A stretch of 26,728 nucleotides of DNA from an uncultured Lactobacillus sp. (lineage in GTDB: Bacteria; Bacillota; Bacilli; Lactobacillales; Lactobacillaceae): the NCBI GenBank assembly GCA_946482425.1, contig CAMLRO010000014.1, forward strand, positions 1 to 26,728, in the 5' to 3' direction. This document shows positions 1 through 7,800 of this stretch, in pieces (the first letter of the stretch is position 1; each line of letters starts with the position of its first letter). The notes under the pieces are model-generated. The model did not search any database, was not told the origin of the DNA, and was given only the letters and a program-made list of their open reading frames with translations. Position numbers and translations under genes: made by a program.

Positions 1-206
1 TCCATCCTACTGCTAAACTTCATGGTACTACGGTTTCTGCTGGCGAAATTCGCGCGGGAGCCTGTTTAATGATAGCCGGTTTAATGGCCGATGGTGTAAC
101 CACTATTAATAATGCTGGTAATATTTTACGAGGATATGATCGTGTCCAAGAAAAATTGCGCCTGCTTGGGGCTGATGTAAAAATTCAGGATGTGCCTGAA
201 AAGTAA
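1..206 (+). CDS. murA: UDP-N-acetylglucosamine 1-carboxyvinyltransferase, C-terminal fragment
   Basis: This is the last 67 codons of a gene whose start lies outside the window; the frame begins at base 3 and stops with TAA at 204-206. The product would transfer enolpyruvate from PEP to UDP-GlcNAc, the first committed step of peptidoglycan synthesis in the cytoplasm. The visible part has the end of the EPSP-synthase fold: LHGTTVSAGEIRAGACL, then AGLMADGVTTI and the closing ILRGYDRVQEKLRLLGAD, which is typical of MurA C-termini. Gram-positives often carry two copies (murA and murZ), and the fragment cannot tell which this is. It is an ordinary core gene marking the left border of the accessory sugar region. 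Confidence 0.88.
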   Translation, partial: HPTAKLHGTTVSAGEIRAGACLMIAGLMADGVTTINNAGNILRGYDRVQEKLRLLGADVKIQDVPEK

Positions 207-245
207 TAAACCGGTGAGCTATCAATAAGAATATTTTATAAATAA

Positions 246-282
246 AAGATTTGGGATTTTCGAGTCTCAAGTCTTTTTTTCT
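246..282 (+). terminator. Rho-independent terminator of the murA transcript
   Basis: An 11-bp stem (AAGATTTGGGA, 246-256, with TCTCAAGTCTT, 265-275, two G-U pairs) encloses an 8-nt loop and is followed by a T run. It lies 40 bases after the murA stop codon. Confidence 0.8.
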
Positions 283-501
283 TTCACACTAATTCTCTCC
301 TCTTCACACTAAAGAAATCAGAAAATTTTTTTGCCGACTACTATTCATCCAAAATTAGTTAAAGGAGACAAAAGAATTCTTATTAGCTATGATTCACATT
401 TTTTAGAAGTAAAAAAAGCTCTGAAGAATTAATAAAGTTAAGTTACAATGACGTTTGTAGGTATTTGCGGTTTAACAAATTGTTTAAATATAGAGGTCAA
501 C
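283..501 (+). other. Gap between murA terminator and levR, with a possible gene remnant
   Basis: This AT-rich stretch holds no convincing intact gene. A short open frame (313-432) encodes a tail containing TTIHPKLVKGDKRILIS and ending in EVKKALKN. The segment vaguely resembles the N-terminal 'PKLkkGDkI' start of LD-carboxypeptidase (LdcA/MccF) proteins. It has no start codon with a ribosome site in the right place, so a decayed fragment is the best reading, at low confidence. An AAAGGAG at 360-366 is not followed by a start at usable distance. A TACAAT at 444-449 could be the -10 of levR, but I see no good -35. Confidence 0.3.
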
Positions 502-3240
502 ATGCTAAAAGATGAAATTTTACGTTATTTGGATGCTAAAACCAAAACAATTGATTTGCAAGAATTAGATGAGGATTTAACAGCTGGTGGAGTTGCCAAG
601 GCTTTGAAGGCAAAGCGCAATACGGTTAGTTTGTATTTAAACCAACTAACAAAAGAACAAAAATTAGTCAAAATTGAAACTAGACCTGTGCATTTTATTC
701 ATAAGGTAGAGTTTGAAAAGAGTAATTTCCATTTAAAGAGAAATATCTATCATTCTGCTTCAGATATTGAACGAGAAAATGATAATGGAGATATTTTAAA
801 AAATCTTACCCAAATAAATCCTAGCCTGAAAGAAAGTATAGAACGGGTGCGAGCGGCTATCCTCTATCCAAATGGTGGGCTACCACTACTGATCACGGGT
901 GAAAGTGGAACTGGAAAAAGTTATTTAGTTGGTTTAATCAATCAATTTTGTCGGACACAAAAGCTCATTGAGGCCAATGCCCCATTCATTACTGTAAATT
1001 GTGCCCAGTATGCAGATAATCCAGAATTATTAACCAGTAATTTATTTGGTTATAAAAAAGGAGCTTTCACCGGTGCAGATTTTGATCATGATGGCGCTTT
1101 CGTCGAAGCAGATGGTGGTATTCTCTTTTTGGATGAAGTTCATAGATTGGGGTCAAAGGGACAAGAAAAACTTTTTACATATCTTGATCAAGGGATTGTG
1201 TATCCGGTAGGAGAAACGCAAAAAGGCAAAAAAGTGAATGTCAGATTATGCTTTGCCACCACGGCAGACCTTGATACTAATTTTTTGACTACTTTTATGC
1301 GCCGAATTCCAGTTAAAATTACTCTGCCACCGCTAAGTCAAAGAAGCAGAGAGGAACGACAAAATCTAGTTTTCACTTTACTTAAAAATGAGCAGAAAAG
1401 AATTAGAAAGACCCTTAATGTAAGTAGTCAAGTTTTGAAAATGCTTGCCAATTATGAACCTACAGGCAATATTGGTGATTTAAAGAATGCAATTAAATTA
1501 ACAATTGCAAGAGCAAATGCAGAGAATAAAAGCAAAAAGGCAATTTCAATTACGACTTCATTTTTACCTGATGAAGTTTTGAGTAACAGTAAGATTGATA
1601 CCTATCATGCGCAGAGCAGTTCAATTGTAATTAATAATGATACTGAATTGGAAGACTTAATAGCACGTAACACATCAGAAAAAAAGGTTTTTCTGAATAG
1701 TTTAAAAAGAATACTATCGATTTATGTGCAAAATAGCCATGATTTACGTAAGTGCGAATCAAAACTAAAACAGATTGTTTATCAGTTATTTGATACATTG
1801 CTTTTTGAAAAAGATAATAGTAAACAAATTCCTTTTTTATCTTATGTTATTGAAAGCGTCAAAAGACTATTTGACCAGTTAAAAAATGCATATCAGTTAA
1901 AAATTAGTGGCAATGCAATTTATGCTGTTAGCTATTATTTATTTGAAAGACAAAAAATTCGTTTAGATAATACAGAATTGAAAAACATGCAGGATTTGAT
2001 TCAACTTAATAAGGATGTACAGCAGAGATATTCTGATGTTTACCAGTATGTTACTCGTTTGATAACTTTGATTAAGGATAATCTTGATATTGATCTAAAT
2101 AAAATTGATTATATTTTATTAACTATCTATCTGAATAAATTAGAAATAATTACTAAAACGGGTTTAATTAAAGCAATTGTCATTGCCCATGGCTACGCCA
2201 CAGCGGGTAGTATTGCCAATGTTGTTAATAGATTGCTTAATGCACACACTTTAGATGCATTTGACATGCCAATTAATGTCAGTACCCAACAAATAGCTAA
2301 CCAGATTATTGATTATAGTGAAAATAATGATATTTCACATGGGCTAGTTATTTTAGTAGATATGGGATCTTTAAAAGAAATAGAAAAACTCTTTCCCCGT
2401 CAGATAAATGCTCCGATTTTGCTAATGAACAATGTTTCTACTCCACTGGCTCTAGAAGTAGGAGAGAGTATTTTAAAGAAACGCAGTTTTAGAGAAATAA
2501 GTGAAAATGCTAGAAAAATAAGTCAACTGGATATTAAATTAACATATCCTGCAAAAAATAAGACTAAAGCAATATTGACCACTTGCTATTCAGGAATAGG
2601 AACTGCCACGCACGTTGCTCGACTGCTGGGACGCTGCCTGCCATCGACGAAAAAAATTAAAATTATTCCTTATGATTTTCAGGCTTTGCAGGATGCCCAT
2701 AAAGTTGAGGTAATCAAAAGAATGTATGACATTGTGGGAATCATAGGCACTGAAAATCCCGAAATTGAAGGGATTGATTTCATTCTTTTGGAAAAAATAT
2801 TATCTGATAAGGGGACTGAGGAATTAAAAAAATGGCTTGCAGGTTTATTTTCAAATGATGAAATTAATACTATTTCAAATAATTTAGTCAAAAATTTTTC
2901 TTTAGAACAAACAATCAACATGGTTACTATTTTGGATGCACCAAAAGTTATTGAAAATATTACTATTTTTATTCAAGAACTTGAACGGCAATTTTCATTA
3001 GCACTATCAAACCAAAAGAAATTTACGCTATACGTTCATGTTAGCTATTTGATTGAGCGGTTAATCAGGAAGGAAGAAAATAATTTAAATCCGGAGTTTG
3101 AAGAACAATTTGCAAAGGAGCATGGTCAGGACCTTGAAAAAATTAATTCCGCATTTAGTGTGATAAAGGATAATTATAGTGTGAAAATTCCCAGGTCAGA
3201 GTTAATCTATGTTGATCAAATAATATTTAACAGACAATAA
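502..3240 (+). CDS. levR: LevR-type sigma-54-dependent PTS-regulated activator
   Basis: This 912-residue activator switches on the sigma-54 promoter immediately downstream. The order is: N-terminal helix-turn-helix (about 1-70); AAA+ domain with Walker A GESGTGKS (133-140), the sigma-54 contact loop GAFTGA (187-192) and Walker B GILFLDE (206-212); PRD1 (about 400-550); EIIA-Man-like domain with H563 in IAHGYATAGS; EIIB-like domain with CYSGIGTA (C695); and PRD2 with H846 in HVSYLIERL. In Bacillus LevR the EIIA-domain His receives phosphate from HPr (activation) and the PRD2 His from the cognate EIIB (inhibition). Both histidines are present, while PRD1 seems to lack its usual pair. The ATG at 502 is chosen over 448 because AGAGGT (492-497) precedes it and the protein then opens with MLKDEILRYL. 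The likely inducer is the sugar carried by the PTS below. Confidence 0.93.
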   Translation: MLKDEILRYLDAKTKTIDLQELDEDLTAGGVAKALKAKRNTVSLYLNQLTKEQKLVKIETRPVHFIHKVEFEKSNFHLKRNIYHSASDIERENDNGDILKNLTQINPSLKESIERVRAAILYPNGGLPLLITGESGTGKSYLVGLINQFCRTQKLIEANAPFITVNCAQYADNPELLTSNLFGYKKGAFTGADFDHDGAFVEADGGILFLDEVHRLGSKGQEKLFTYLDQGIVYPVGETQKGKKVNVRLCFATTADLDTNFLTTFMRRIPVKITLPPLSQRSREERQNLVFTLLKNEQKRIRKTLNVSSQVLKMLANYEPTGNIGDLKNAIKLTIARANAENKSKKAISITTSFLPDEVLSNSKIDTYHAQSSSIVINNDTELEDLIARNTSEKKVFLNSLKRILSIYVQNSHDLRKCESKLKQIVYQLFDTLLFEKDNSKQIPFLSYVIESVKRLFDQLKNAYQLKISGNAIYAVSYYLFERQKIRLDNTELKNMQDLIQLNKDVQQRYSDVYQYVTRLITLIKDNLDIDLNKIDYILLTIYLNKLEIITKTGLIKAIVIAHGYATAGSIANVVNRLLNAHTLDAFDMPINVSTQQIANQIIDYSENNDISHGLVILVDMGSLKEIEKLFPRQINAPILLMNNVSTPLALEVGESILKKRSFREISENARKISQLDIKLTYPAKNKTKAILTTCYSGIGTATHVARLLGRCLPSTKKIKIIPYDFQALQDAHKVEVIKRMYDIVGIIGTENPEIEGIDFILLEKILSDKGTEELKKWLAGLFSNDEINTISNNLVKNFSLEQTINMVTILDAPKVIENITIFIQELERQFSLALSNQKKFTLYVHVSYLIERLIRKEENNLNPEFEEQFAKEHGQDLEKINSAFSVIKDNYSVKIPRSELIYVDQIIFNRQ

Positions 3241-3280
3241 AACCAGGTTACAACTGCATTATTGGGTTGGTTATTTTTTT
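3241..3280 (+). terminator. Weak candidate terminator after levR
   Basis: AACCA directly after the stop pairs with TGGTT (3268-3272 region) ahead of a run of seven T. The stem is short with a large interior loop, so the hairpin is weak. Confidence 0.3.
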
Positions 3281-3290
3281 CTTGCAATCT

Positions 3291-3306
3291 TGGCACAGTT
3301 ATTGCT
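3291..3306 (+). promoter_or_regulatory. Sigma-54 (-24/-12) promoter of the fructan PTS operon
   Basis: TGGCAC (3291-3296), five bases, then TTGCT (3302-3306) matches the sigma-54 consensus TGGCAC-N5-TTGCW exactly. It lies 66 bases before the EIIC start and directly after the gene for a LevR-type activator, the expected arrangement. It implies that the genome encodes RpoN, which is not in this window. An upstream activator site was not recognised. Confidence 0.93.
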
Positions 3307-3371
3307 AAGTAACTTTTGGAGCGAAGTAAATTTAATTTGATTGTTTACTATTTTTCGAGAAGGAGAGAAAA

Positions 3372-4145
3372 ATGCTATTACGTAATATTTTAATCGTGAT
3401 ATACGGTTTTATAATTAACTTTGATAAAGAGGGACCTAAGCTTGGAATTTCTCAACCAGTTGTTGCTGGCTTAATTGCAGGTTTGATTATGGGTAATGTA
3501 GAAACAGGACTATATATTGGTGGTACCCTGCAGTTAATGACACTTGGAATTACCAGTTTTGGTGGCGCTTCTGTTCCTGATTATCAGACAGCAGCTTTAA
3601 TTGGTACTTACTTAGCTATTGCAACAAAGCAGTCTGCTGCAATTGGTATCACACTTGCGATTCCAATTGCCTTGCTCATCGTTCAGGTTGATGTTCTAAA
3701 ATGGTCAGCAAATATTTTTTGTCAACAGAAGGCCGAAAAATATGCCGATCAGGGAAATTACCGCATGATTAACTGGATGCAGTATCTTGCTACATTGTTT
3801 ACTAGTTTTGTTTCCGGTATTCCTGTTCTTTTAACAGTAATTTTAGGACCTAAAATTGTTGGTAGCTTCATTAATTATATTCCTGCTTGGCTTTCAGGAG
3901 GTCTTAAGACTGCTGCAGGGATATTGCCAGCAGTTGGTATTGGAATGCTATTGCAATATTTACCGACCAGAGATTACTTCTCATATTTGATTATTGGCTT
4001 TGTTTTAGCAATTTATTTAAAGATGCCGATTATCGGTATTTCCTTAATTGGTTTTGCCATTGCGTTAATCCTATATAAAAATCAATCAAAAAAACAAAGT
4101 ACAACTGAAGAAACTGTAAATGGGGGAGCTAACGAAGATGAGTAA
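3372..4145 (+). CDS. PTS mannose/fructose/sorbose family EIIC (LevF-like)
   Basis: This 257-residue integral membrane subunit forms the sugar channel together with EIID. It is strongly hydrophobic with short polar loops. The N-terminal half has the family core AGLIAGLIMGNVETGLYIGG followed by a Gly-rich segment, here with Asn where most EIICs have Asp (LGD). The tail is a charged cytoplasmic end (KKQSTTEETVNGGANEDE). An AAGGAG (3360-3365) sets the ATG start. It is the first gene of the sigma-54 operon. The gene order C-D-B-A differs from the A-B-C-D order of Bacillus levDEFG. Fructose or short fructans are the likely substrate, inferred from the GH32 gene and fructokinase downstream. Confidence 0.92.
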   Translation: MLLRNILIVIYGFIINFDKEGPKLGISQPVVAGLIAGLIMGNVETGLYIGGTLQLMTLGITSFGGASVPDYQTAALIGTYLAIATKQSAAIGITLAIPIALLIVQVDVLKWSANIFCQQKAEKYADQGNYRMINWMQYLATLFTSFVSGIPVLLTVILGPKIVGSFINYIPAWLSGGLKTAAGILPAVGIGMLLQYLPTRDYFSYLIIGFVLAIYLKMPIIGISLIGFAIALILYKNQSKKQSTTEETVNGGANEDE

Positions 4146-4926
4146 AATGAAAAACATTTATAGAAAAGTAATGAATCGCTGGATAGTATTCGGCGCAACA
4201 TCATTAAACTATGAAAAATATGAAGGTCTAGGGTATACATATGCTATGTTGCCTTTCATTGAAGAAAATTATCAAGATGATCCAGAGGGTAAGAAGACCG
4301 CTATTAAAACCCAGCTGCAATTCTTTAACACTACCCCATACACAGCACCATTTATTATGGGTGTTGATGTAGGTATGGAAGAAAAAGGCAAAACTGAATC
4401 ACTTGAAGCAGTAAGTGCTTTAAAGACTGGATTAATGGGGCCTTTAGCTGGTATAGGAGACAGCTTGTTTGTCACTATTCCTTGGACTATTTTTGGCGCA
4501 ATCGCTGCTAATATGGCACTACATGGTAATGCTTTTGGCTGTATTATGTGGGTTGTTGCTTCAATATTATTACGTCTAACAGCTTATCCATTATTTAATG
4601 TAGGGTATAAATCTGGAACCAAAATGCTTTCCTCATTAAATACCACTTTAAAAGCTCTGACAAACGCAGCATCTGTGCTGGGACTAATGGTTGTTGGTGC
4701 CTTAGCTGCAACTATGGTTAAGGTTAATTTGGCATTTACCTTTAAACAGGGAAAGCTGACAATGACTGGAAACAGCATATTAGATCAGATTATGCCTGGG
4801 TTGTTGCCTGCAGCTGTTGTTGCTCTTATATATTACCTGCTTGGTAAAAAGGTAAAACCTCTTTACGTAATTCTAATTGTACTGGTTGTTTCTGTAGCGT
4901 TGAATGCTATGCATGTTTTAGCTTAG
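4138..4926 (+). CDS. PTS mannose/fructose/sorbose family EIID (LevG-like)
   Basis: This 262-residue partner of EIIC carries the conserved EIID block ALKTGLMGPLAGIGDSLF, an N-terminal amphipathic region with TSLNYEKYEGLGYTYAMLP, and hydrophobic segments in the C-terminal half. I chose the ATG at 4138, inside the end of the EIIC gene (8-base overlap, translational coupling), because GGGGGAG (4121-4127) sits about 10 bases upstream. The in-frame ATG at 4120 has no ribosome site, and 4147 is a weaker alternative. It is membrane-bound and passes the sugar to be phosphorylated by EIIB. Confidence 0.92.
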   Translation: MSKMKNIYRKVMNRWIVFGATSLNYEKYEGLGYTYAMLPFIEENYQDDPEGKKTAIKTQLQFFNTTPYTAPFIMGVDVGMEEKGKTESLEAVSALKTGLMGPLAGIGDSLFVTIPWTIFGAIAANMALHGNAFGCIMWVVASILLRLTAYPLFNVGYKSGTKMLSSLNTTLKALTNAASVLGLMVVGALAATMVKVNLAFTFKQGKLTMTGNSILDQIMPGLLPAAVVALIYYLLGKKVKPLYVILIVLVVSVALNAMHVLA

Positions 4927-4937
4927 GGGTAAGCAAG

Positions 4938-5426
4938 ATGACAGAAAGCATGGAAGGAATTATTCACGTAAGAATTGATGATCGGATGATTCATGGCCAA
5001 GTGGCTACGCAGTGGAGCGGTCGATTGAACGCCACAAGAATCATGGTAATTAACGACAGTATTGTAAATGATGATATGCGAAAAACGGTTGTGAGACTTG
5101 CTGCACCAGCTAATGTAAGTACATCAATTTTAGGCAGACAGAAAGCTTTAACTAATATCAAAAATGGAAAATATAAGGGACAACGTGTTTTATTAATTTG
5201 TGTATCTCCGATGGATGTTAATTACCTAATTGATAATGGTTTACCAATTAAATCAGTAAACGTTGGTAATCTGGCACAAAGAGATGGAACAGAACGTATA
5301 CGTCCTTCGGTTAATGTAACTCCAGAAGAAAAAGATGCATTTAAAAAGTTGATAGACCGTGGAGTTGAGGTCACTGTAATACCTACACCACAGAGTCCTA
5401 CCGTTTATTTAAAAGATTATATTTAA
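4938..5426 (+). CDS. PTS mannose/fructose/sorbose family EIIB (LevE-like)
   Basis: This 162-residue cytoplasmic phosphocarrier takes phosphate from EIIA and gives it to the sugar during transport. The active-site motif RIDDRMIHGQVATQW is near the N-terminus; the phosphorylated His is H19 from this start. A start at the second ATG (MEGIIHVRIDDR) would give a more usual N-terminus and cannot be excluded. AGGGGT lies just before the first ATG. It begins 12 bases after the EIID stop. By analogy with Bacillus LevE, its phosphorylated form probably also inhibits the upstream LevR through the PRD2 histidine. Confidence 0.92.
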   Translation: MTESMEGIIHVRIDDRMIHGQVATQWSGRLNATRIMVINDSIVNDDMRKTVVRLAAPANVSTSILGRQKALTNIKNGKYKGQRVLLICVSPMDVNYLIDNGLPIKSVNVGNLAQRDGTERIRPSVNVTPEEKDAFKKLIDRGVEVTVIPTPQSPTVYLKDYI

Positions 5427-5442
5427 AAAGGATTTGAATTTA

Positions 5443-5853
5443 ATGTTTAACGTTATCATTGCTACACATGGTAATCTTGCTACCGAGTTTGAAAGAGTAT
5501 TGAAATCCTTTTTTGGTAAAATAGATCATTTAAAAGCAATCAATCTAGGTGATCAGGGTATAAACGCTTTTTCCCAAAAAATAGACCAAGTTATTGCACC
5601 CAACATGAATGAGCCCACAATTATATTTTGTGATATTGCTGGGGGAACTCCTTTTAATGAATTAGCCAAAAGAAGTATGAATTGGCACAATCAATTTGCA
5701 TTATTTGGTGGGGTAAACTTACCAGTACTTGTGGAAACATTAAATATGCGGATGCAGGGTAAAAATATGAACGAAGTTATTGTAAAAATTACTGCTATGT
5801 CTGCTTTAATCAGATTTAATATGGAAAATGCTAAAAAGGCTGAAGACGAATAG
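5443..5853 (+). CDS. PTS mannose/fructose/sorbose family EIIA (LevD-like)
   Basis: This 136-residue soluble EIIA accepts phosphate from HPr and passes it to EIIB. The active-site region IIATHGNLATEF places the phosphorylated His at H9. The downstream CDIAGGTPFNELAKR is the conserved Asp/Gly loop of the family. The ATG at 5443 is preferred over an in-frame TTG at 5434 because AAAAAGGA ends about 10 bases before it. It completes a four-gene PTS (C-D-B-A), so this transporter is self-sufficient, unlike those further along the window. Confidence 0.92.
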   Translation: MFNVIIATHGNLATEFERVLKSFFGKIDHLKAINLGDQGINAFSQKIDQVIAPNMNEPTIIFCDIAGGTPFNELAKRSMNWHNQFALFGGVNLPVLVETLNMRMQGKNMNEVIVKITAMSALIRFNMENAKKAEDE

Positions 5854-5869
5854 AGGAAAATTATTAGAT

Positions 5870-7279
5870 ATGCAAAAAATATTTTATAAGCCAGAAGATC
5901 GTTGGTTTGGCGACTGTATGCCATTTTTTAATGAAGAAGATCAAACTTTTTACTTGTTCCACCAAAGAGACACTCGTAAGCCTGAACCTTTAACTGATCC
6001 TTTTGGCTGGTCACTCGTAACTACTAAAGATTTTGTAAATTTTAAGGATTATGGCGAGGTTTTACCCAAAGGTCCGCATGATGCTGCAGATCAATTTATA
6101 TATGCTGGTAGTGTCACACGGGGAAAAGATGACAAAATAGCTTTTTATACCGGGCATAACCGTCAGGCAAAGTTAGCCAAAAAAACTTCAGAAATCTTGA
6201 TGACTGCTACTAGTAAAGATCTAATTCATTGGAATAAAATGGGTAAAGCCAGCAATTTAATACCACAATCTGGATATGACCATAATGACTGGCGTGACCC
6301 AGTAGTTGTTTATTCTGCAGAGCACAAGTCCTATATTTTGGTTTTGGGTGCTAGACTTCCGAGTGATAAAAAGAAGCCAACGGGAAGATTGGTATATTTT
6401 GAATCTCCAGATATGAAAAACTGGGCATTTAAAGGAGACTTTTGGACACCTAATGAGTTCAATATGATTGAAATGCCAGATTTATTTGAAATAGGAGATA
6501 ATTGGTACCTTTTATTTTCAGAGTACTCAGAGGATAAGCGGACAAAGTATAGAATTAGTCAACATTTATTTGGTAACTGGCATTCGTTAAACGATGAGTT
6601 CTTTGATGGTAAAGCATATTATGCTGCCAGGTCAGTTGGCAATGAAAAAGCAGGTCGATATTTGAGTGGATGGGTGGCAACAAAAGAGAATAATGATGAT
6701 CTCGGCAATTGGGATTGGGGTGGAGCTTTTGTGCCTCATCAGATTGTTCAAAGAAAAGATAAGACACTAGGTGTAACCCTGCCGCAAACAATAGTTGATA
6801 ATTTTGCAAAAGTTGAAATTATTCCGTCTTTTGAAATGGGAGAAGCCAACGGTAAAAACGAGCATACTGTAATTAATGAAGTTCCGGAACAGTTCTTAGT
6901 TGAAGCACAAGTCGAAGTATTAGAAGATACTAAAGAATTTGGCATGAAAGCTTTTGTTAACGATGAAACTAGAGAAGGATATCAGTATAAGGTTTCTAAG
7001 CCCGAACATGCACTTAAATTTTCCAGAACTCCTAATTATCCGTGGCCACAATATTTTGATGTTGGTTTAGAGCGCCCAATTTCACTTGAAAAAGGCAAAA
7101 CATATGATATTAAGTTAATTGTTGATGGTAGTATTATCATAATCTATGTTAACAATATCGCTCTAAGTGCGAGAATGTATCATAAAACAGGAAAAGAACT
7201 CAGCTTTTTTGTAACTGAGGGCAAAGTTGCTGTTTCTAATATTAAGTATTACACTGAATGGCAAGATACTGTCAGATAG
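5870..7279 (+). CDS. Intracellular GH32-like beta-fructosidase with GDCMPF motif
   Basis: This 469-residue cytoplasmic enzyme has no signal peptide and probably hydrolyses a beta-fructosidic bond in a sugar (perhaps phosphorylated) brought in by the PTS. The clan GH-J five-bladed propeller occupies about residues 10-300 and a beta-sandwich about 310-469. The three expected acidic residues are present in altered contexts: nucleophile D15 in WFGDCMPFF (instead of WMNDPNG), D143 in WRDPVVV, and acid/base E201 in IEMPDLF (instead of ECPD). This motif set resembles the FosGH2/Aec43-like branch from E. coli fructo-oligosaccharide loci, from memory. The ATG at 5870 follows AGAGGA and avoids a long overlap with EIIA. 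Another clan GH-J specificity is possible. Confidence 0.82.
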   Translation: MQKIFYKPEDRWFGDCMPFFNEEDQTFYLFHQRDTRKPEPLTDPFGWSLVTTKDFVNFKDYGEVLPKGPHDAADQFIYAGSVTRGKDDKIAFYTGHNRQAKLAKKTSEILMTATSKDLIHWNKMGKASNLIPQSGYDHNDWRDPVVVYSAEHKSYILVLGARLPSDKKKPTGRLVYFESPDMKNWAFKGDFWTPNEFNMIEMPDLFEIGDNWYLLFSEYSEDKRTKYRISQHLFGNWHSLNDEFFDGKAYYAARSVGNEKAGRYLSGWVATKENNDDLGNWDWGGAFVPHQIVQRKDKTLGVTLPQTIVDNFAKVEIIPSFEMGEANGKNEHTVINEVPEQFLVEAQVEVLEDTKEFGMKAFVNDETREGYQYKVSKPEHALKFSRTPNYPWPQYFDVGLERPISLEKGKTYDIKLIVDGSIIIIYVNNIALSARMYHKTGKELSFFVTEGKVAVSNIKYYTEWQDTVR

Positions 7280-7293
7280 TTTGAGGTAATAAA

Positions 7294-7671
7294 ATGATTT
7301 TTAATGGTTTGCAACATGTAGGTATTCCAACAAAAAAATTTGATGAAAGTAGAGATTTTTATCAAAGCTTAGGTTTTAAGTTGGTGAATACTGAAGATAA
7401 TCAAGGTAGTCGAGTGGGTTTTTATCAGTTAGGATCATTAATGCTTGAGAGTTGGGAATCCCCTCAAGAAGCTCCAGAAAAAGTAGGAGCAATAAATCAT
7501 ATTGCGCTTGATACTAACGATATAAATCGTGCATTTGCTGAAGTTAAAAAATTAAATGTACAGTTTGTTGAAAACGGAATTCAAAGTTTGCCTTATTGGG
7601 AAAATGGCATTAAATATTTTAATTTTTATGGACCAAATAAAGAAATTTTTGAAGTCTGCCAAAGGCTGTAA
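7294..7671 (+). CDS. VOC family (glyoxalase I-like) metalloprotein
   Basis: This is a 125-residue single-module vicinal-oxygen-chelate protein. Two beta-alpha-beta-beta-beta repeats are visible (HVGIPTKKFDESRDFYQSLGF and INHIALDTNDINRAFAEVK). The four canonical metal-ligand positions are filled: H8, E52 (MLESW), H69 and E120 (KEIFEV). Such a His/Glu/His/Glu set fits glyoxalase I or a related lyase or epimerase. It starts 15 bases after the GH32 gene, with GAGGT before the ATG, and is the last gene of the sigma-54 operon. Its role is not known. Detoxifying methylglyoxal formed at high fructose-phosphate flux, or epimerising a sugar intermediate, are both only guesses. Confidence 0.8.
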   Translation: MIFNGLQHVGIPTKKFDESRDFYQSLGFKLVNTEDNQGSRVGFYQLGSLMLESWESPQEAPEKVGAINHIALDTNDINRAFAEVKKLNVQFVENGIQSLPYWENGIKYFNFYGPNKEIFEVCQRL

Positions 7672-7678
7672 AATTTTT

Positions 7679-7718
7679 GCCTGCAAAGTAGTTTAATATA
7701 CTATTGAGCAGGCTTTTT
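7679..7718 (+). terminator. Terminator of the fructan PTS operon
   Basis: GCCTGC (7679-7684) pairs with GCAGGC (7708-7713). The stem is extended by AGTAGT with ACTATT inside, and followed by five T. Confidence 0.85.
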
Positions 7719-7753
7719 ATTTGAGAAAAATTTTTTAGATTCTGTTTGAGAGT

Positions 7754-7759
7754 TATAAT
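7754..7759 (+). promoter_or_regulatory. Probable -10 element of the fructokinase promoter
   Basis: A perfect TATAAT lies 42 bases before the fructokinase start and after the operon terminator. The -35 region around 7731-7737 is only T-rich, so the promoter is tentative. Confidence 0.45.
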
Positions 7760-7800
7760 AAAAAAGTAATTAAAATGAAAGGTCAATTAAGGAGATATAA

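Noticed and set aside
448..501. Extended N-terminus for LevR from the ATG at 448
   Set aside because: No ribosome site precedes 448, while AGAGGT is well placed before the ATG at 502, which gives a typical LevR N-terminus.
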